Assembly (NCBI GenBank): GCA_023422775.1
Contig: JAFAGM010000012.1
Span: 61,136 to 125,135, forward strand
Reading direction: 5' to 3'
Origin: Pseudomonadota bacterium
GTDB taxonomy: Bacteria > Pseudomonadota > Alphaproteobacteria > Rhizobiales > Xanthobacteraceae
Length of the DNA: 64,000 nt
The stretch's first letter is position 1; the number at the start of each line of letters is the position of its first letter. Positions 31,534 to 40,608 of the stretch are shown in pieces. Both the position numbers and the translations under genes were made by a program. A model generated the notes under the pieces. That model did no database searches, was not told the DNA's origin, and saw nothing but the letters and a program-made list of their open reading frames with translations.

Positions 31534-33360
31534 ATGTGCGGCATTGTCGGCATTTTGGGACGCGCTCCGGTCGCGGAGCAACTGGTGGATTCACTCAAAC
31601 GCCTCGAATATCGCGGCTACGATTCCGCTGGCGTCGCCACGCTGGAAGGCGATCACCTCGCGCGCCGCCGCGCCGAGGGCAAGTTGAAGAATCTCGAGAA
31701 GCGGCTGGATACCGAACCGCTCCAGGGACACATCGGGATCGGCCATACCCGCTGGGCCACCCACGGCAAGCCGACCGAGAACAACGCGCATCCGCACGCC
31801 ACCGATCGCGTCGCCGTGGTTCACAACGGCATCATCGAGAATTTCCGCGAGTTGCGCGAACGGCTCGAAAAGCAGGGGGCGGTCTTCAAGACCGAGACCG
31901 ACACCGAGATCGTCGTGCATCTCGTCGACAGCTTTATCCAGAAGGGCGTCAAGCCGGTGGAGGCGGTGAGGGCGGCGCTGTCGGAACTGCGCGGCGCGTT
32001 CGCGCTCGGATTCATCTTCGCCGGCGAGGACGACCTGATGATCGGCGCCCGCAACGGGCCGCCGCTGGCCATCGGTCACGGCCAGGGCGAAATGTATCTG
32101 GGGTCGGACGCGATCGCGCTCGGGCCGTTCACCGATACGATCAGCTATCTCGAGGACGGCGACTGGGTGGTGCTGACGCGCAAGGGCGCGACGATCTACG
32201 ACAAGAACAACACCATCGTTCAGCGCGACGCGATCAGGCACACGGCCTCGACCTCGCTGGTCGACAAGGCGAACTATCGCCACTTCATGGCCAAGGAAAT
32301 CCACGAGCAGCCGGAAGTGGTCGGCCACACCCTTGCCAGATACGTCGACATGGCGAGCGAGCAGGTGAAGATGCCGGCGACGCTGCCGTTCGACTTCAAG
32401 GACATCCAGCGGATCTCGATCACCGCCTGCGGTACCGCGAGCTATGCGGGCTATGTCGCAAAGTACTGGTTCGAGCGGCTGGCGCGCATTCCCGTCGAAC
32501 TCGATGTCGCCTCGGAATTCCGCTACCGCGAGGCGCCGCTGCGCACGGGGGATCTGGCGATCTTCATTTCGCAGTCCGGCGAGACCGCCGATACGCTGGC
32601 CGCGCTGCGCTACGCCAAGGCGGAGGGCGCGCACACGGTATCCGTGGTCAACGTGCCGACATCGACGATCGCGCGCGAAAGCGAGACCGTGCTGCAGACG
32701 CTGGCCGGCCCCGAGATCGGCGTCGCCTCGACCAAGGCCTTCACCTGCCAGTTGATGGTGCTGGCCTCGCTGGCGATAGCCGCCGGTAAAGCGCGCGGTG
32801 AATTGTCCGATGAGGACGAATCGAAGCTCGTCCACGGCCTGGTCGAAATCCCGCGCCTGATGGCGGAAGCCCTGAAATCGGAGCCGCAGATTGAAAAACT
32901 CGCGCGCGATCTCTCCAAGTCGAAGGACGTGCTCTATCTCGGCCGCGGAACCAGCTATCCGCTGGCGCTGGAGGGCGCGCTGAAGCTGAAGGAAATTTCC
33001 TATATTCATGCCGAGGGCTATGCCGCCGGCGAACTCAAGCACGGGCCGATCGCGCTGATCGACGAGAACATGCCGGTCGTGGTGATCGCGCCGCATGACC
33101 GGGTGTTCGAGAAGACCGTTTCCAACATGCAGGAGGTCGCTGCCCGCGGCGGCAATATCATCCTGATGACCGACGCCAGGGGGGCAGCCGAGGCGACGGT
33201 CGAATCGCTGGTCACCATCGTGCTGCCGGACATGGCGGCGACCTTCAGCCCGCTGGTCTATGCCGTCCCGGTGCAGCTTTTGGCGTATCATACCGCCGTG
33301 GTCATGGGCACCGACGTCGACCAACCGCGAAATCTCGCCAAATCGGTAACGGTCGAATAG
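31534..33360 (+). CDS. glmS: Glutamine-fructose-6-phosphate aminotransferase (isomerizing)
   Basis: A 608-residue cytoplasmic enzyme converting fructose-6-P and glutamine to glucosamine-6-P. N-terminal Ntn hydrolase: Cys1 in MCGIVGILG, YRGYDSAGVA, HTRWATHGKPTENNAHPH. Two SIS domains follow: ITACGTASYAGYVAKYWFE, ISQSGETADTL, VLYLGRGTSYPLALEGALKL, AAGELKHGPIALID. The C-terminus DQPRNLAKSVTVE completes the active site. The start at 31534 is required to expose Cys1; an upstream in-frame ATG at 31495 is wrong. Confidence 0.97.
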   Translation: MCGIVGILGRAPVAEQLVDSLKRLEYRGYDSAGVATLEGDHLARRRAEGKLKNLEKRLDTEPLQGHIGIGHTRWATHGKPTENNAHPHATDRVAVVHNGIIENFRELRERLEKQGAVFKTETDTEIVVHLVDSFIQKGVKPVEAVRAALSELRGAFALGFIFAGEDDLMIGARNGPPLAIGHGQGEMYLGSDAIALGPFTDTISYLEDGDWVVLTRKGATIYDKNNTIVQRDAIRHTASTSLVDKANYRHFMAKEIHEQPEVVGHTLARYVDMASEQVKMPATLPFDFKDIQRISITACGTASYAGYVAKYWFERLARIPVELDVASEFRYREAPLRTGDLAIFISQSGETADTLAALRYAKAEGAHTVSVVNVPTSTIARESETVLQTLAGPEIGVASTKAFTCQLMVLASLAIAAGKARGELSDEDESKLVHGLVEIPRLMAEALKSEPQIEKLARDLSKSKDVLYLGRGTSYPLALEGALKLKEISYIHAEGYAAGELKHGPIALIDENMPVVVIAPHDRVFEKTVSNMQEVAARGGNIILMTDARGAAEATVESLVTIVLPDMAATFSPLVYAVPVQLLAYHTAVVMGTDVDQPRNLAKSVTVE

Positions 33361-33478
33361 TCAAGCCTGCCGGATGTCACGCGGGGTCTTCAAAAACCTG
33401 CTAGGATGGCTTAGCTGGCTGAGGTGCGATCCGATCGCGCCAAAATGTCGTGTCCGGCTGCCCTGACCTGGAACCCGA

Positions 33479-34264
33479 ATGAACCGCGAAGACCTGCCCC
33501 CGACCGCGCCTCCGGATGAACCGTTGCCGGACGAGCCTCATACCGGGCTGATGGGCCGGTTCCGGAACTATTTCCTGACCGGACTGATTGTCGCAGGACC
33601 GGTCGCGATCACGCTGTACCTGACCTGGTGGTTCGTGAACTGGGTCGACAGCATCGTCCGCCCATTCGTGCCGAATGCCTACCGGCCGGAAACCTATCTG
33701 CCGTTCGGGCTGCCCGGTTCGGGGCTGATCGTCGCCGTGATCGCGCTGACGCTGCTCGGTTTCCTCGCCGCCAACCTGATCGGCCGCACGCTGGTCGATC
33801 TCGGCGAAAAGCTGCTCGGCCGGATGCCGGTGGTGCGCGCGATCTATCGCGGCCTGAAGCAGGTGTTCGAGACACTGTTCTCCGGCAAGGGCTCGAGCTT
33901 CCGCAAGGTCGGCCTGGTCGAATTTCCCTCGCCGGGCATGTGGTCGATCGTCCTGATCTCGCAGTCGCCGAGCGTCAACATCGCGGCCAAACTGCCGGGC
34001 GAGGAGGAACACATCTCGGTGTTCCTGCCCTGCGCGCCGAACCCGACCACGGGATTCTTTTTCTACGTGCCTCGTAGCAAGATCATCGAGGTCGACATGA
34101 CCACCGAGGACGCGGCGACCCTGATCATGTCCGCCGGCGTGGTGCAGCCCGGCTCCGACCCGCAAAAGCGCAACGCGGCGCTCGCCGGCATGGCGAATGC
34201 AGCGCGCGTCGCGAACTCGACCGCCGCACTGCAGCCGGCGCCGATGAAGGTGAACGTGGAGTAG
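33479..34264 (+). CDS. DUF502 membrane protein
   Basis: A 261-residue protein with two TM segments (YFLTGLIVAGPVAITLYLTW; LPGSGLIVAVIALTLLGFLA) and a soluble C-terminal domain carrying KSLGEKLLGRMPVVRAIYRG-like sequence (VDLGEKLLGRMPVVRAIYRG), VEFPSPGMWSIVLISQS, and VFLPCAPNPTTGFFFYVPRS, all characteristic of DUF502. Family members are widespread membrane proteins of unknown function. Genome order between glmS and recG is conserved in related bacteria. Confidence 0.9.
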   Translation: MNREDLPPTAPPDEPLPDEPHTGLMGRFRNYFLTGLIVAGPVAITLYLTWWFVNWVDSIVRPFVPNAYRPETYLPFGLPGSGLIVAVIALTLLGFLAANLIGRTLVDLGEKLLGRMPVVRAIYRGLKQVFETLFSGKGSSFRKVGLVEFPSPGMWSIVLISQSPSVNIAAKLPGEEEHISVFLPCAPNPTTGFFFYVPRSKIIEVDMTTEDAATLIMSAGVVQPGSDPQKRNAALAGMANAARVANSTAALQPAPMKVNVE

Positions 34265-34281
34265 AGAGACGAACCCTCGGC

Positions 34282-34365
34282 CGTCATTGCGAGCGAAGCG
34301 AAGCAATCCATCTCTCAGCAAGGGGATAGATGGATTGCTTCGTCGCTTCGCTCCTCGCAATGACG
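34282..34365. repeat. Palindromic dispersed repeat (GTCATTGCGAGC type)
   Basis: CGTCATTGCGAGCGAAGCGA and, in inverse, TCGCTTCGCTCCTCGCAATGACG bracket AAGCAATCCA...TGGATTGCTT, forming a long hairpin between the convergent DUF502 and recG genes. The same element recurs at 40511-40588, 51884-52036 and 53754-53906. It may act as a bidirectional terminator. Confidence 0.85.
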
Positions 34366-34378
34366 GAGCAGGCAGGCA

Positions 34379-36487
34379 TCACCCCGCGCCAATCAACGGC
34401 ACGGCTTCATCGCGCTCATACAGATACAGCAGACACCGCAGCGCCTCGCCGCGCTCGCCCTTCAGCTTCGGATCATCCCTCAAGATCCGCAGCGCCTCGT
34501 CGCGGGCCTGCGTGATCAATTGACCGTGGACGTCGGAACGCGCGATGCGGTAGCCGGGCAGGCCGCTCTGGCGGATGCCGAGCACGTCGCCTTCGCCGCG
34601 CAGCTTGAGATCCTCCTCGGCGATCCGAAAGCCGTCAGTGGTCTCCCGGATCACCTTTAGCCGCGCCGCCGACATCTCGCCGAGCGGCTCCCTGTAGAGC
34701 AGGAGACACGTCGAAGCCTCCGAGCCGCGGCCGATCCGGCCGCGAAGCTGGTGCAACTGCGCGAGCCCGAACCGCTCGGCATTCTCGATCACCATGATGG
34801 TCGCAGCCGGCACGTCGACGCCGACCTCGACCACGGTGGTCGCCACCAATAGGCCGATCGCGTGGGCGGCGAACCGCGCCATCACGCGGTCCTTGTCCGC
34901 GCCTTTCATCTGGCCGTGCACGAGGCCAACGCGGTCGCCAAAGCGTTTCTGCAGGCGCTCGAAGCGCTCGATGGCATTGGTCAGGTGCTCGATGCCTTCG
35001 GCCTCGGACTCCTCGACCAACGGGCAGATCCAGTAGACCAGCTTGCCCGCCTTCAGCGCCCGCCCGACCGCGTCGACGACATCATCCAGCCTGCTGGCGG
35101 GAACGGTACGCGTGTCGATCGGCTGCCGGCCGGCGGGTTTCTCGCGCAATTCGGAGACGTCCATGTCGCCGAAATAAGTCAGCACCAGCGTGCGCGGGAT
35201 CGGCGTCGCGCTCAGCACCAGCACGTCGACGGCTTCGCCCTTGTTGGTCAGTGCCAGCCGCTCGCGTACCCCGAAGCGGTGCTGTTCGTCGACCACCGCC
35301 AGCGCCAGCGCCTTGAAGATCACGTCGTCCTGGATCAGCGCGTGGGTGCCGACCAGTAAATCGATCTCGCCGGCTTCCAGCCCCGCCAGGATCTCGCGCC
35401 GCTCCTTGCCCTTCTCGCGCCCGGTCAGGATCGCCACCCGGAGCCCGGCTCGTTCGGCCAACGGCGCGATGGTCTTGATGTGCTGGCGCGCCAGGATTTC
35501 GGTGGGCGCCATCAGCGCCGCCTGCTTGCCGGCCTCGGTGACCGCGGCGGCGGCGAGCAGCGCCACCACCGTCTTGCCGGAGCCGACATCGCCCTGCAGC
35601 AGCCGCAGCATCCGCACCGACTGGCGCAGATCCTCGGCGATGGCGGCAACCGCCTCGCGCTGCGAAGCGGTCAAGGCATAGGGCAGCGCGTCGATGATCT
35701 TGTGGCGCAGATGGCCGTCGCCGGCATTGCGGTCACCGGCCGGACGTCGCAACTGCGCGCGCACCAGCGCCAGCGCCAGTTGTCCGGCCAGCAGTTCGTC
35801 GAAGGCGAGCCGCGACCAGAACGGGCCATCGGGCAGGATGTCCGTCAGTTCAACGGGAACATGGACCCGGTTCAACGCTTCCCGGATCGGCGGAAAGCCG
35901 CAGCGGCGAATGACTTCCGGACTGATCCATTCGGGCAACTCCGGCAGTTTCAGGAGCGCCTGCGCGATCGCCCGCCGCAGCGAACCCAGCGCCAGCCCCT
36001 CTGTCAGCGGATAGACCGGATCGATGCCCGACAATTTGGAGAACGCCGCCTCATCCACGACGCGGTCGGGATGCACGATCTGCGGAATCCCGTCATACAT
36101 CTGCAGCGTGCCGGAAACATAGCGCTTCTCCCCGACCGGCAGCAATTTCTCGACATAGCCAGGCTTCGCCCGAAAGAACGTCAGCACCACGTCGCCGGTA
36201 TCATCAGAGGCATAGACGAGGTAGGGCGCGCGGGAACTGCGCGGTGGCGGCGGCCGGTGCCGATCGACGGTGACCTCCAGCGTCACCACGGTTCCCTGCA
36301 CGGCCTCGCGAATCTTCGGCCGCGCGCGGCGGTCGATCACGCTCGCCGGCAAATGCAGCAGCAAATCGACCAGCCGCGGCGTCTCATCGCGGCCGAGCAG
36401 ATAGCGCAACAGCTTGTCCTGCTTCGGCCCGACGCCGGGAAGGCTCGTGACCGGCGCAAACAGCGGATTGAGCAGGGTGGGGCGCAT
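34379..36487 (-). CDS. recG: ATP-dependent DNA helicase RecG
   Basis: A 702-residue branch-migration helicase for stalled forks and recombination intermediates. Wedge/OB region: SLPGVGPKQDKLLRYLLG and YVSGTLQMYDGIPQIVHPDR. Helicase motifs: Walker A LLQGDVGSGKTVVALLA, motif II VVDEQHRFG, motif III LSATPIPRTL, and VGVDVPAATIMVIENAERFG, QLHQLRGRIGRG in domain 2. The start at 36487 follows GGGAGA. The upstream region contains a dispersed repeat. Confidence 0.96.
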   Translation of the reverse strand: MRPTLLNPLFAPVTSLPGVGPKQDKLLRYLLGRDETPRLVDLLLHLPASVIDRRARPKIREAVQGTVVTLEVTVDRHRPPPPRSSRAPYLVYASDDTGDVVLTFFRAKPGYVEKLLPVGEKRYVSGTLQMYDGIPQIVHPDRVVDEAAFSKLSGIDPVYPLTEGLALGSLRRAIAQALLKLPELPEWISPEVIRRCGFPPIREALNRVHVPVELTDILPDGPFWSRLAFDELLAGQLALALVRAQLRRPAGDRNAGDGHLRHKIIDALPYALTASQREAVAAIAEDLRQSVRMLRLLQGDVGSGKTVVALLAAAAVTEAGKQAALMAPTEILARQHIKTIAPLAERAGLRVAILTGREKGKERREILAGLEAGEIDLLVGTHALIQDDVIFKALALAVVDEQHRFGVRERLALTNKGEAVDVLVLSATPIPRTLVLTYFGDMDVSELREKPAGRQPIDTRTVPASRLDDVVDAVGRALKAGKLVYWICPLVEESEAEGIEHLTNAIERFERLQKRFGDRVGLVHGQMKGADKDRVMARFAAHAIGLLVATTVVEVGVDVPAATIMVIENAERFGLAQLHQLRGRIGRGSEASTCLLLYREPLGEMSAARLKVIRETTDGFRIAEEDLKLRGEGDVLGIRQSGLPGYRIARSDVHGQLITQARDEALRILRDDPKLKGERGEALRCLLYLYERDEAVPLIGAG

Positions 36488-36515
36488 CGGTCTCCCGTCG
36501 CATACAGTCGTCAGG

Positions 36516-36584
36516 CGCGGGCTTGACCCGCGCATCCATCTTCAAAAGAGGATGGATTGCCGGGTCAAGCCCGGCAATGACGGG
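36516..36584. repeat. Dispersed repeat (CGGGTCAAGCCCGGCAATGAC type)
   Basis: CGGGCTTGACCCGCGCATCC faces GGATGGATTGCCGGGTCAAG, an inverted repeat whose right end CCCGGCAATGACGG is a recurring alphaproteobacterial element that gives spurious RVKPGNDG-type open frames. It lies in the divergent space upstream of recG and sdhE. Confidence 0.75.
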
Positions 36585-36691
36585 ACAGTTGATAATCGCG
36601 AACACAAAGGGCTGACATTGGCGACCCTGATCGCTATATCAACCCCGCCCGGCACGTCCGGGCTTTTGGCGTTCGGATGGGATTGGCGAAA

Positions 36692-36982
36692 ATGACGGGT
36701 ACGACACGATCAAGCGGTGGCCTCGATGACCGCCGCAAGCGGCTTTTGTTCCGCTGCTGGCATCGCGGCACCCGTGAGATGGACCTGATCCTCGGGCGCT
36801 TTGCGGACGCCGAGATAACCGACCTGCGCGATGGCGAACTGGATCAGTTCGAGCGCCTGCTCGAGCTTCCGGATCCGGATCTTTATGCCGCGCTGATCGG
36901 CGACAAGCCGCTCGATCCGCAATATGCGAGCGCTCTGTTCAACCGGATCAAGGCGTTTCGCGCCACGGATCACGACGCATGA
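36692..36982 (+). CDS. sdhE: FAD assembly factor SdhE (succinate dehydrogenase flavinylation)
   Basis: A 96-residue protein with RRKRLLFRCWHRGTREMDLI, which contains the essential RGxxE motif, and the helical bundle ELDQFERLLELPDPDLYAAL. SdhE promotes covalent FAD attachment to SdhA. Its stop overlaps the mfd start (ATGA at 36979), so the two are coupled. An in-frame ATG at 36677 is possible. Confidence 0.9.
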   Translation: MTGTTRSSGGLDDRRKRLLFRCWHRGTREMDLILGRFADAEITDLRDGELDQFERLLELPDPDLYAALIGDKPLDPQYASALFNRIKAFRATDHDA

Positions 36983-39900
36983 AGGCGCCGGTCAAATCTC
37001 CCGCCGCGCTGCTTGCACCCGGCCGCGCGCTGACTTTTGCCAATGTCGCTGAAGGCGCGGAGGGGCTGGTCGTCGCCGATCTGGCGCGCGCGGTCGCGGC
37101 CAAACCAAAACCGCCGGCGGTCAGCCTCGCGGTGGTCTGCCGCGACGGGCCGCGGATGCAGCAACTGGCGCGGGCGCTGGAATTCTTCGCGCCCGATCTG
37201 CCGGTGATGCAATTTCCGGCCTGGGACTGCCAGCCCTATGACCGGGTGTCGCCGCATGGCGGCATCCTGGCGCAGCGCCTGACCACGCTGGCGCGGCTGT
37301 CGCGCCTTCAGGGCAGCGACAAGCCGCTGATCGTGCTGACGACCGTGAACGCCATCGTGCAGCGCGTGCCGGCCCGCGAGGTCGTCGCGGCGCAGGCGCT
37401 GTCGGTTGCGCCCGGCCATGTCGTGCCGATGGATTCGATCGTCGCCTGGCTGGAGCATAACGGCTACAACCGCTCCTCGACCGTGCGCGAGCCCGGCGAA
37501 TATGCCGTGCGCGGCGGCATCCTCGACCTGTTTCCGGCCGGACTCGACCAGCCGGTGCGGTTCGACTTCTTCGGCGACAGCCTTGAGTCGATTCGCACCT
37601 TCGATGCGGAAACCCAGCGCACGCTGCTCGACATGCGTGCGCTCGACCTGGTTCCGGTCTCGGAATTCCAACTCGTCACCGAAACCATCCGCCGCTTCCG
37701 CATGGGCTATGTCGCCACCTTCGGTGCGCCGGAGCGCGACGACCTGCTCTATGAGGCCGTCAGCGAAGGCCGTCGTCATCCCGGCATGGAGCACTGGCTG
37801 CCGCTGTTCCAGGAGCGGATGGACACGCTGTTCGACTATCTCGACGGCGCGCCGGTCGCGATCGAGCCGCAGGGCGAGGACGCGGCCCGCGAGCGCTTCA
37901 AGCAGATCGCGGATTATTACGAGGCGAGACGCGAGGCGCTGGAGCATCCAGGCTCCGGCGCGATCTACAAGCCACTGCCGCCGGACCGGCTCTATCTCGG
38001 CGAACAGGAATGGACGACGCGGCTGAACGAGGCCGCCGTTGCCCGCTTGACGCCGTTCGCGGTGCCCGAGGACGTCACCGATGTGTTCGATGCCGGCGCG
38101 CGGCAGGGCCGCAACTTCACGCCCGAGCGCGCCGACACGTCGGTCAACGTGTTCGAGTCCGTGGTGGCGCATGTGCTCGCATTGCAGGCGCAGCGCAAGA
38201 AAGTGGTGATCGCGCTGTGGAGCGAAGGCTCCCGCGACCGCATGGCCAGCATGTTGCGGGATCACAAGCTTGCCAACCTGACCAGCGTCAACACCTGGCG
38301 CACGGTGCAGGCCACCCCACGTAACGAGGCCATGCTGGCGGTCGTCGGCATGGAAAGCGGTTTCGAGACCGATGAGTTCGCCGTCATCAGCGAACAGGAC
38401 ATCCTTGGCGACCGTCTGGTGCGGCCGCGCAAGGCAAGCCGCAAGCTCGACAACTTCATCTCGGAGGTCACGAGCCTCTCGACCGGCGACCTCGTGGTTC
38501 ATGTCGAGCACGGCATCGGGCGCTTTGTCGGCCTGCAGACGATCGAGGTTGGCGGCGCGCCGCATGACTGCCTCGAACTGCATTATGCTGCCGAAACAAA
38601 ACTGTTCCTGCCGGTCGAAAACATCGAGCTGCTGTCGCGCTACGGCTCCGACCACGCTAATGTCGAACTGGATCGGCTCGGCGGTGGCGGCTGGCAGGCG
38701 CGCAAGGCCAAGCTGAAGAACCGCATCCGCGAGATCGCGGGCGAACTGATCAAGATCGCGGCAGAACGGCATCTGCACGAAGCACCGAAAATGCCGGTGC
38801 AGCCGCATGTCTACGACGAGTTCTGCGCGCGCTTCCCCTATGAGGAAACCGAGGACCAGCTCGGCGCCATCACGTCCACGCTGAAGGACCTCGAGAGCGG
38901 CCGCCCGATGGACCGGCTGATCTGCGGCGACGTCGGCTTCGGCAAGACCGAGGTGGCGCTCCGTGCGGCATTTGCGGTCGCGCTCGACGGCAAGCAGGTC
39001 GCCGTCGTGGTACCGACGACGCTGCTGGCGCGGCAGCATAGCAAGAACTTTGCCGAACGTTTCCGCGGCTTTCCGGTCAATGTCGCGCAGGCTTCGCGCC
39101 TGATCCCGGCGAAGGAACTGACCCAGGTCAAGAAGGGGCTGGCCGAGGGTAATGTCGATATCGTGGTCGGCACGCATGCGCTGCTCGGCAAGTCGATCAA
39201 GTTCAGGGATCTGGGTCTTCTGATCGTCGACGAGGAGCAGCACTTTGGCGTCAGTCACAAGGAGCGGCTGAAGCAATTGCGCGCGCAAGTGCATGTGCTG
39301 ACACTCAGCGCCACGCCGATCCCGCGGACGCTGCAGCTCGCACTGACGGGCGTGCGCGATCTGTCGATCATCGCCTCGCCCCCGGTCGATCGCCTCGCGG
39401 TCCGTACCTTCGTGGCGCCGCACGATCCTTTGATGATCCGCGAGGCGCTGCTGCGCGAGCGTTACCGCGGCGGCCAGGCGTTCTACGTGGTGCCGCGGAT
39501 CGAGGACCTCGCCAGCGTCAAGGATTTCCTCGACAAGAACGTACCGGAGATGAAGGTCGCGGTCGCGCATGGCCAGATGCCGCCAACCGTGATCGAGGAC
39601 ATCATGTCGGCGTTCTACGACGGCAAATACGACATCCTGCTCTCGACCACGATCATCGAGTCCGGTCTCGATATCCCCACGGCCAATACGCTGATCGTGC
39701 ATCGCGCCGACATGTTCGGGCTGGCGCAGCTCTATCAGTTGCGTGGTCGGGTCGGGCGCTCCAAGCTGCGCGCCTACGCGCTGTTCACGCTGCCGGCGCA
39801 ACAGAAGATCACCGCGCAGGCCGAGCGGCGGCTCAAGGTGCTGCAGTCGCTGGAAACGTTGGGGGCAGGCTTTCAACTGGCATCGCACGACCTCGACATC

Positions 39901-40497
39901 CGCGGCGCCGGCAATCTCCTGGGCGAGGAGCAATCCGGCCACATCAAGGAAGTCGGTTTCGAGCTTTATCAATCGATGCTGGAGGAGGCGATCCTCAACC
40001 TCAAGGCCGGCGTGGCGGAGCCCGCGGCCGACCGCTGGTCGCCGCAGATCACCATCGGCATGCCGGTGCTGATCCCCGAGGATTACGTCAACGACCTCGC
40101 CGTGCGGCTGTCGCTCTATCGCCGGCTCGCCGATCTCGAGACCGACGAAGAGATAGACAATTTCGCCGCCGAGATGCGCGATCGCTTCGGCGTGCTGCCC
40201 GACGAGGTCCGCTACCTGTTCAAGGTTGCGGCGATCAAGGCCTATTGCCGTCGAGCCAATGTCGAGAAGGTCGATGCCGGGCCAAAGGGCGCAGTCATCA
40301 CCTTCCGCGAGAACAAGTTCGCGCAGCCGGACCGGCTTGTGTTCTTCATCCGCCAGCATGGCCAGGCCGCGAAGGTACGCCCCGACATGAAGGTCGTGTT
40401 CCTGCAGGAATGGAAGACGCCGGAAGAGCGGCTGATGGGTACGACCGAAATCCTGCGGCAACTCGCCAATCTCGCCGAGAGCAAGAAGGCGGCGTAG
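36979..40497 (+). CDS. mfd: Transcription-repair coupling factor Mfd
   Basis: A 1172-residue ATPase that removes stalled RNA polymerase and recruits UvrA. UvrB-like N-terminal homology (FPAWDCQPYDRVSPHGGI; GEYAVRGGILDLFPAG), RNA polymerase interaction domain (TGDLVVHVEHGIGRFVGLQT), helicase motifs (RLICGDVGFGKTEVALRAAF; IVDEEQHFGVSHKERL; TLSATPIPRTLQLAL; QLRGRVGRS), and the C-terminal TRCF domain. Full length. An unusually long antisense open frame covers almost the whole gene but is a codon-bias shadow. Confidence 0.97.
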   Translation: MKAPVKSPAALLAPGRALTFANVAEGAEGLVVADLARAVAAKPKPPAVSLAVVCRDGPRMQQLARALEFFAPDLPVMQFPAWDCQPYDRVSPHGGILAQRLTTLARLSRLQGSDKPLIVLTTVNAIVQRVPAREVVAAQALSVAPGHVVPMDSIVAWLEHNGYNRSSTVREPGEYAVRGGILDLFPAGLDQPVRFDFFGDSLESIRTFDAETQRTLLDMRALDLVPVSEFQLVTETIRRFRMGYVATFGAPERDDLLYEAVSEGRRHPGMEHWLPLFQERMDTLFDYLDGAPVAIEPQGEDAARERFKQIADYYEARREALEHPGSGAIYKPLPPDRLYLGEQEWTTRLNEAAVARLTPFAVPEDVTDVFDAGARQGRNFTPERADTSVNVFESVVAHVLALQAQRKKVVIALWSEGSRDRMASMLRDHKLANLTSVNTWRTVQATPRNEAMLAVVGMESGFETDEFAVISEQDILGDRLVRPRKASRKLDNFISEVTSLSTGDLVVHVEHGIGRFVGLQTIEVGGAPHDCLELHYAAETKLFLPVENIELLSRYGSDHANVELDRLGGGGWQARKAKLKNRIREIAGELIKIAAERHLHEAPKMPVQPHVYDEFCARFPYEETEDQLGAITSTLKDLESGRPMDRLICGDVGFGKTEVALRAAFAVALDGKQVAVVVPTTLLARQHSKNFAERFRGFPVNVAQASRLIPAKELTQVKKGLAEGNVDIVVGTHALLGKSIKFRDLGLLIVDEEQHFGVSHKERLKQLRAQVHVLTLSATPIPRTLQLALTGVRDLSIIASPPVDRLAVRTFVAPHDPLMIREALLRERYRGGQAFYVVPRIEDLASVKDFLDKNVPEMKVAVAHGQMPPTVIEDIMSAFYDGKYDILLSTTIIESGLDIPTANTLIVHRADMFGLAQLYQLRGRVGRSKLRAYALFTLPAQQKITAQAERRLKVLQSLETLGAGFQLASHDLDIRGAGNLLGEEQSGHIKEVGFELYQSMLEEAILNLKAGVAEPAADRWSPQITIGMPVLIPEDYVNDLAVRLSLYRRLADLETDEEIDNFAAEMRDRFGVLPDEVRYLFKVAAIKAYCRRANVEKVDAGPKGAVITFRENKFAQPDRLVFFIRQHGQAAKVRPDMKVVFLQEWKTPEERLMGTTEILRQLANLAESKKAA

Positions 40498-40510
40498 CTC
40501 AAGCCATCAA

Positions 40511-40588
40511 CGTCATTGCGAGCGCAGCGAAGCAATCCACGTTTCCGCTCGGGGATAGATGGATTGCTTCGCTACGCTCGCAATGACG
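40511..40588. repeat. Palindromic dispersed repeat (GTCATTGCGAGC type)
   Basis: Second copy of the element at 34282: CGTCATTGCGAGCGCAGCGA...AAGCAATCCA...TGGATTGCTTCGCTACGCTC...GCAATGACG. It lies 13 bases after mfd and 20 bases before the convergent GGDEF-like gene end. Confidence 0.85.
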
Positions 40589-40608
40589 GGGAAAGGTCAG
40601 GCGGCGCG

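Noticed and set aside
31591..33324. 577-codon antisense frame across glmS
   Set aside because: Shadow frame; glmS is unambiguous on the other strand.
36414..36695. Plus frame ending in a DCRVKPGNDG-type peptide
   Set aside because: Produced by translating the dispersed repeat at 36516-36584.
36970..40461. 1163-codon antisense frame across mfd
   Set aside because: It is a GC-bias shadow of a gene with all helicase motifs; His/Arg/Asp-rich with no domain.
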